Positions 61,041-64,000 of a stretch of 64,000 nt of DNA are shown here, one piece after another (position 1 is the first letter of the stretch; each line of letters opens with the position of its first letter). The notes beneath the pieces are model-generated. The model ran no database searches, was not told where the DNA came from, and saw only the letters and a program-made list of their open reading frames with translations. A program made the position numbers and the translations under genes. The stretch spans positions 434,001 through 498,000 of the forward strand of contig CAVZPO010000023.1 in assembly GCA_963777165.1 (NCBI GenBank). The letters are read 5' to 3'. Source of the DNA: DYJB01 sp963777165. GTDB lineage: Bacteria; Chloroflexota; Anaerolineae; Anaerolineales; E44-bin32.

Positions 61041-62302
61041 CCAGCGCAAGTCCCCCCTCCCGCCGGGTAGCGATCACCGGGCTCGGGGTGATCACCGCCC
61101 TCGGATCGCAGATTCAGGAGTTCTGGGATCATCTCCTGGCGGGGGACTCGGGCATCCGCCGGATCACCCAGTTCGATCCCACCGGGATGCCCTGTCAGAT
61201 CGCGGGCGAGATTCCCGCCTTCGATGCGACCGAGTTCGTGCCGGCCAAGGAAGCGCGCCGCATGTCGCGGGTCGCTCAGGTGGCACTGGGGGCAGCGCAC
61301 CGTGCCATCGCCGACTCGGGGCTCCCGTCGCCCTTCCCTTCTCCCGAACGGGTCGGCGTTTCCTTCGGCACGGCCATCGGGGGCCTCGAACGGGTCGAAG
61401 AGGGAATCCGCGTGATGCGCACCCAGGGCCTTGGAAAGATCAGCCCATTCACGATCCCGTCGGGAATCCCCAATATCCCGGCCTTCTACATCAGCAATCT
61501 CTTTGGCGCCGTCGGCCCGAGCCTGACGATCACCACGGCCTGTGCCACCGGGACGCAGGCAGTCGGCGAAGGCACCGAGTTAATCCGAACCGGCCGCGCC
61601 GATCTGGTCATTGCCTGCGGTGCCGAAGCCCTGATTGAAGACTACGCGCTGGCGGGGTTCGCCGCCATGCGCGCCCTGCCCACCAGCTTCAATGACGATC
61701 CGACGGGCGCCTCGCGGCCGTTCGACGCCAGGCGTGAGGGTTTTGTGTTCTCCGAAGGCGCCGCCTGCCTGATCCTCGAACGCCTCGACCTGGCGCTGGC
61801 GCGCGGCGCTCGCGTCTACGCCGAGGTCGCCGGCCATGCCAGCTCCGGTGATGGCTACCACGTGGCGGCCCCCGATCCCACGGCCGCCGGCCCGATCCGG
61901 ACGATGCGCTGGGCGTTACAGGACGCGGGGCTGGCGCCTGAGGCTGTGGACTACATCAACGCCCACGGAACCTCCACCCCCGCCAACGACGCCGTCGAGA
62001 CCCAGGCGATCAAGACCGTCTTCGGCGAAGCAGCCCGCCGCATTCCCATCTCCTCGACCAAGTCGATGATCGGGCATGCCATGGGAGCCTCCGGGGCGAT
62101 CGAGGCCGTGGTCTGCGCCCTGACGATCCAGCACGGCGCGATCCACCCCACCATCAACTACGAGGTCCCCGATCCTGAGTGCGACCTCGACTACGTCCCC
62201 AACCAAGCCCGACGTGCGGCCGTGAGGGTCGCCCTGTCGAACTCGTTCGGCCTGGGCGGACAGAACGCCTGCCTGGTCCTGAAGCAAGCGGAGGCGGCAT
62301 GA
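61037..62302 (+). CDS. fabF: 3-oxoacyl-[acyl-carrier-protein] synthase II
   Basis: The 421-aa condensing enzyme elongates fatty acids by decarboxylative condensation with malonyl-ACP. RRVAITGLGVITALGSQIQE is the KAS II N-terminus. The catalytic triad is visible: Cys169 in LTITTACATGTQAVG, His310 in INAHGTSTPANDAVET and His347 in STKSMIGHAMGASGAIEAV. LSNSFGLGGQNACLVLK is the conserved C-terminal loop. It starts at a GTG overlapping plsX, and its end overlaps the next gene as ATGA, so the three are one operon. Confidence 0.96.
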   Translation: MTSASPPSRRVAITGLGVITALGSQIQEFWDHLLAGDSGIRRITQFDPTGMPCQIAGEIPAFDATEFVPAKEARRMSRVAQVALGAAHRAIADSGLPSPFPSPERVGVSFGTAIGGLERVEEGIRVMRTQGLGKISPFTIPSGIPNIPAFYISNLFGAVGPSLTITTACATGTQAVGEGTELIRTGRADLVIACGAEALIEDYALAGFAAMRALPTSFNDDPTGASRPFDARREGFVFSEGAACLILERLDLALARGARVYAEVAGHASSGDGYHVAAPDPTAAGPIRTMRWALQDAGLAPEAVDYINAHGTSTPANDAVETQAIKTVFGEAARRIPISSTKSMIGHAMGASGAIEAVVCALTIQHGAIHPTINYEVPDPECDLDYVPNQARRAAVRVALSNSFGLGGQNACLVLKQAEAA

Positions 62303-62994
62303 TTCGTTACGCCAACGAGTCCGCGATTCGGCGGAACGCGAAGTTGGGCAAGATCCTGACCTTTGGAGGCATGGGGGTTTTGGTGCTCGGACTGATCCTG
62401 TCCGTCGCCTACCCGGCCCAGGTCAACGGCGTCCTGGGCATCGCCCTGGTGGGTGTTCTGAGCTCGCAGTTTGGGATGGTCTTCTACAATCGCTGGTCCC
62501 GGCGCCCGCGCATCGACGAGGTGCTGGACGACTCGGTCAAGGGGTTGGACGGGCGCTATGCCCTGTTCCACTATACGCTCAGCAGCCCTCACGTCCTGGC
62601 CACCCCGGCAGGGGTGTACGCATTGGTACCCCGGCTGGACGAAGGCGAGGTGACCTGGGTGGATGGCACGTGGACGGTGGTCCGATCCGGCCGCGGCGCC
62701 GCTCGACCGCGAGTGCTGCGTGGGATCGAGGGGGCAGCCCAGACTGAAGCCGACGCCGCCGCGAGCGCCTTGCACAAGCGGCTTCCGGATCACACGCTCC
62801 CCAAGGTCGTGCCCCTATTGGTGTTCCTGAACTCGAAGGCGACCGTGCACGCCAAGGGCGCTCCGATGCTGGCGGTGCATGCCAAGAAGCTCAAGGAGAC
62901 TCTCCGGCAGCTCCCCAAGGGAGGCAACCTGTCTGAGGAGCAACTGAAGGAGCTGGCGACGCGCCTGGGCTTGAGCAGCACGCCGCAGGATTAG
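62299..62994 (+). CDS. Two-helix membrane protein of unknown function
   Basis: A 231-aa protein starting at the ATG that overlaps the fabF stop. Two adjacent helices, ILTFGGMGVLVLGLILSVAY and GVLGIALVGVLSSQFGMVFY (~19-38 and 44-63), precede a soluble domain. That domain reads DGRYALFHYTLSSPHVLATP, AGVYALVPRLDEGEVTWVDG, TLPKVVPLLVFLNSKATVHA and AKKLKETLRQLPKGGNLSEE. The alternation resembles NERD-like nuclease-related domains that sit at the membrane face, but I see no firm catalytic motif. Its place after plsX-fabF suggests co-expression, not function. Confidence 0.7.
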   Translation: MIRYANESAIRRNAKLGKILTFGGMGVLVLGLILSVAYPAQVNGVLGIALVGVLSSQFGMVFYNRWSRRPRIDEVLDDSVKGLDGRYALFHYTLSSPHVLATPAGVYALVPRLDEGEVTWVDGTWTVVRSGRGAARPRVLRGIEGAAQTEADAAASALHKRLPDHTLPKVVPLLVFLNSKATVHAKGAPMLAVHAKKLKETLRQLPKGGNLSEEQLKELATRLGLSSTPQD

Positions 62995-63033
62995 ATCCTC
63001 TCTCGCTTTCGTTCCCCGACCCGGCTAACAACT

Positions 63034-63059
63034 CGAGCGCCGGCTTTCGCCGGCGCTCG
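63034..63059. terminator. Convergent terminator between the membrane-protein gene and SPFH gene
   Basis: Stem CGAGCGCCGGC / GCCGGCGCTCG with a TTTC loop lies in the 89-base gap between two convergent genes. Confidence 0.8.
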
Positions 63060-63083
63060 GTGATTCAAAGTTGAGAGGGCGCG

Positions 63084-64000
63084 CTAGCTCTTCAAGTACT
63101 CGTCCAGCGCTTCGCGGCTGATGCGGAAGGAATTGCCGATCTTCTTCGCCTTCAGCTGTTTGGCGCCGATCGCGGCGACGACGTCTTCCTCGGAGACCTT
63201 GAGGTAGGTGGCGGCCTCGGCGGGCGTCATCACATCCGGCACGGCGGCGGAAGCGGCGGGCGTCCCGCGGTTCTGTGCGCCCTTCGAAAGCGCGTCGCCC
63301 AGGACGTTCCCGATGCCCAGCCCGGCGCCGATCCCGGCCGTCAGGCCGGCTCCACCGGATGGGTTCTGCGCCGCATCGCGCATGGCGTCGGCGGCTTGAA
63401 GCTGCGTGTAGGTCGCCACATCCAACATCCCCATGGCGCGCAGTTCCTCGGCCGACTTCTCCGACGGCTTAAGGCTCTCGATGTAGAACGCCTTGAGCGT
63501 CAGCCCCAATGCCTTGAAATCGTCCTGCGCCTTGGCGCGGACGCCGGCGCCGATCTCCTCCACCAGGGCGATCAGCTCCGGGACGGTCTTGGCGGCGGTC
63601 GTCTCGCCCAGCAGGTCCTGAAGCTTGGACAGCAGCATCGAGCGCAGCCGGCTCTGGATGTCGGCCGTCCGGTAGGTTCCGCTGGTGCCGACGATCTGGG
63701 TGACGAACTGCTGCGGATCCGAGACCTGGAACCCGAACGTGCCGTAGCCCTGGAGCAGGGCCACGCCCAGCCCCATGCCCGAATTGCGGACGATGATCGG
63801 TTGCGGCGTGCCCCACTTCTGATCGGCGAACTCCCGCATCGAGACGAAGTACACCTCGGCCGTGAACGGGGAGCGATCGTTGAACGCCTTCCCGATGAAG
63901 TTGATCAGCCCCGGGATGTTGGCTGTCGTGATCGTATGGCGGCCGGCATCGAAGGTGTCCAGCGCTTTGCCGTCGCGGAAGAACACCGCTGACTGCGCCT
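63084..64000 (-). CDS. SPFH-domain protein with C-terminal excisionase-like HTH, partial
   Basis: The gene enters from the right edge, so the N-terminus is missing. The visible ~305 residues begin SAVFFRDGKALDTFDAGRHT, the SPFH/band-7 opening. ALLQGYGTFGFQVSDPQQFV, TADIQSRLRSMLLSKLQDLL and FKALGLTLKAFYIESLKPSE are typical of the YdjI-like/virion-core-type SPFH family. A Gly/Ala-rich segment (GAGLTAGIGAGLGIGNVLGD) follows. The last ~55 residues, DVMTPAEAATYLKVSEEDVV and KAKKIGNSFRISREALDEYL, form an excisionase/HTH_17-type helix-turn-helix. SPFH proteins scaffold membrane microdomains; the attached DNA-binding-like domain is unusual. Confidence 0.87.
   Translation of the reverse strand, partial: AQSAVFFRDGKALDTFDAGRHTITTANIPGLINFIGKAFNDRSPFTAEVYFVSMREFADQKWGTPQPIIVRNSGMGLGVALLQGYGTFGFQVSDPQQFVTQIVGTSGTYRTADIQSRLRSMLLSKLQDLLGETTAAKTVPELIALVEEIGAGVRAKAQDDFKALGLTLKAFYIESLKPSEKSAEELRAMGMLDVATYTQLQAADAMRDAAQNPSGGAGLTAGIGAGLGIGNVLGDALSKGAQNRGTPAASAAVPDVMTPAEAATYLKVSEEDVVAAIGAKQLKAKKIGNSFRISREALDEYLKS

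Overview
The window is GC-rich bacterial DNA with about 50 densely packed genes, many ATGA/GTGA start-stop overlaps, and GTG and TTG start codons. The gene mix suggests an uncultivated Chloroflexota (Anaerolineae-like) bacterium: a GH3-like protein with a membrane tail, HD-GYP and FHA signalling, sigma-54, and a D-2-hydroxyglutarate-dehydrogenase-type FAD/Fe-S fusion. This taxonomic call is inference; no rRNA is present.

Layout. 1-6442 (-): glycerol catabolism operon, glpK-GNAT-glpA-glpB-glpC-histidine phosphatase. 6819-8976 (+): mevalonate-kinase-like GHMP kinase and DHH phosphoesterase. 9201-11341 (-): phosphodiesterase and fmt. 11504-22989: DUF4870-like protein, recJ, a GT2 enzyme, an AAA ATPase, GDPD, a threonine-dehydratase-like enzyme, a CoA-transferase beta-like protein, a GH3-like protein, a Ser/Thr kinase, and a divergent FHA/winged-helix regulator. 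23044-24802 (-): trans-translation locus (ssrA, unknown gene, smpB). 24965-28402 (+): small protein, HD-GYP response regulator, tyrosine recombinase, membrane protein. 28489-33620 (-): complete branched-chain amino-acid ABC transporter livJHMGF. 33860-40584 (-): YdiJ-like oxidoreductase, hflX, an M28 peptidase, trmFO.

40681-56194 (+) is the most unusual part. It holds a sigma-54 factor, a sensor kinase and an NtrC-type activator that lacks the C-terminal Fis DNA-binding domain. Two strong -24/-12 sigma-54 promoters follow directly. The first precedes a small membrane protein, a 1687-aa TPR protein and a TPR/clan-CD (C25/caspase-like) cysteine protease. The second precedes a TIM-barrel-like protein, an FtsZ whose T7-loop Asp is replaced by His, and two small proteins. 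This reads as a self-contained sigma-54 circuit controlling a TPR-protease-FtsZ module.

56457-64000: LCP-like protein, polar amino-acid ABC transporter, tRNA-Leu(GAG) with a consensus promoter, plsX-fabF, a membrane protein, and a partial SPFH protein with a C-terminal excisionase-like HTH.

Caveat: at least ten single-base indels break otherwise well-conserved genes (glpB, glpK, the threonine dehydratase, the Ser/Thr kinase, the unknown gene next to smpB, the YdiJ-like gene). Most are an extra T before C in the coding strand, so sequencing or assembly error is likelier than genuine gene decay.
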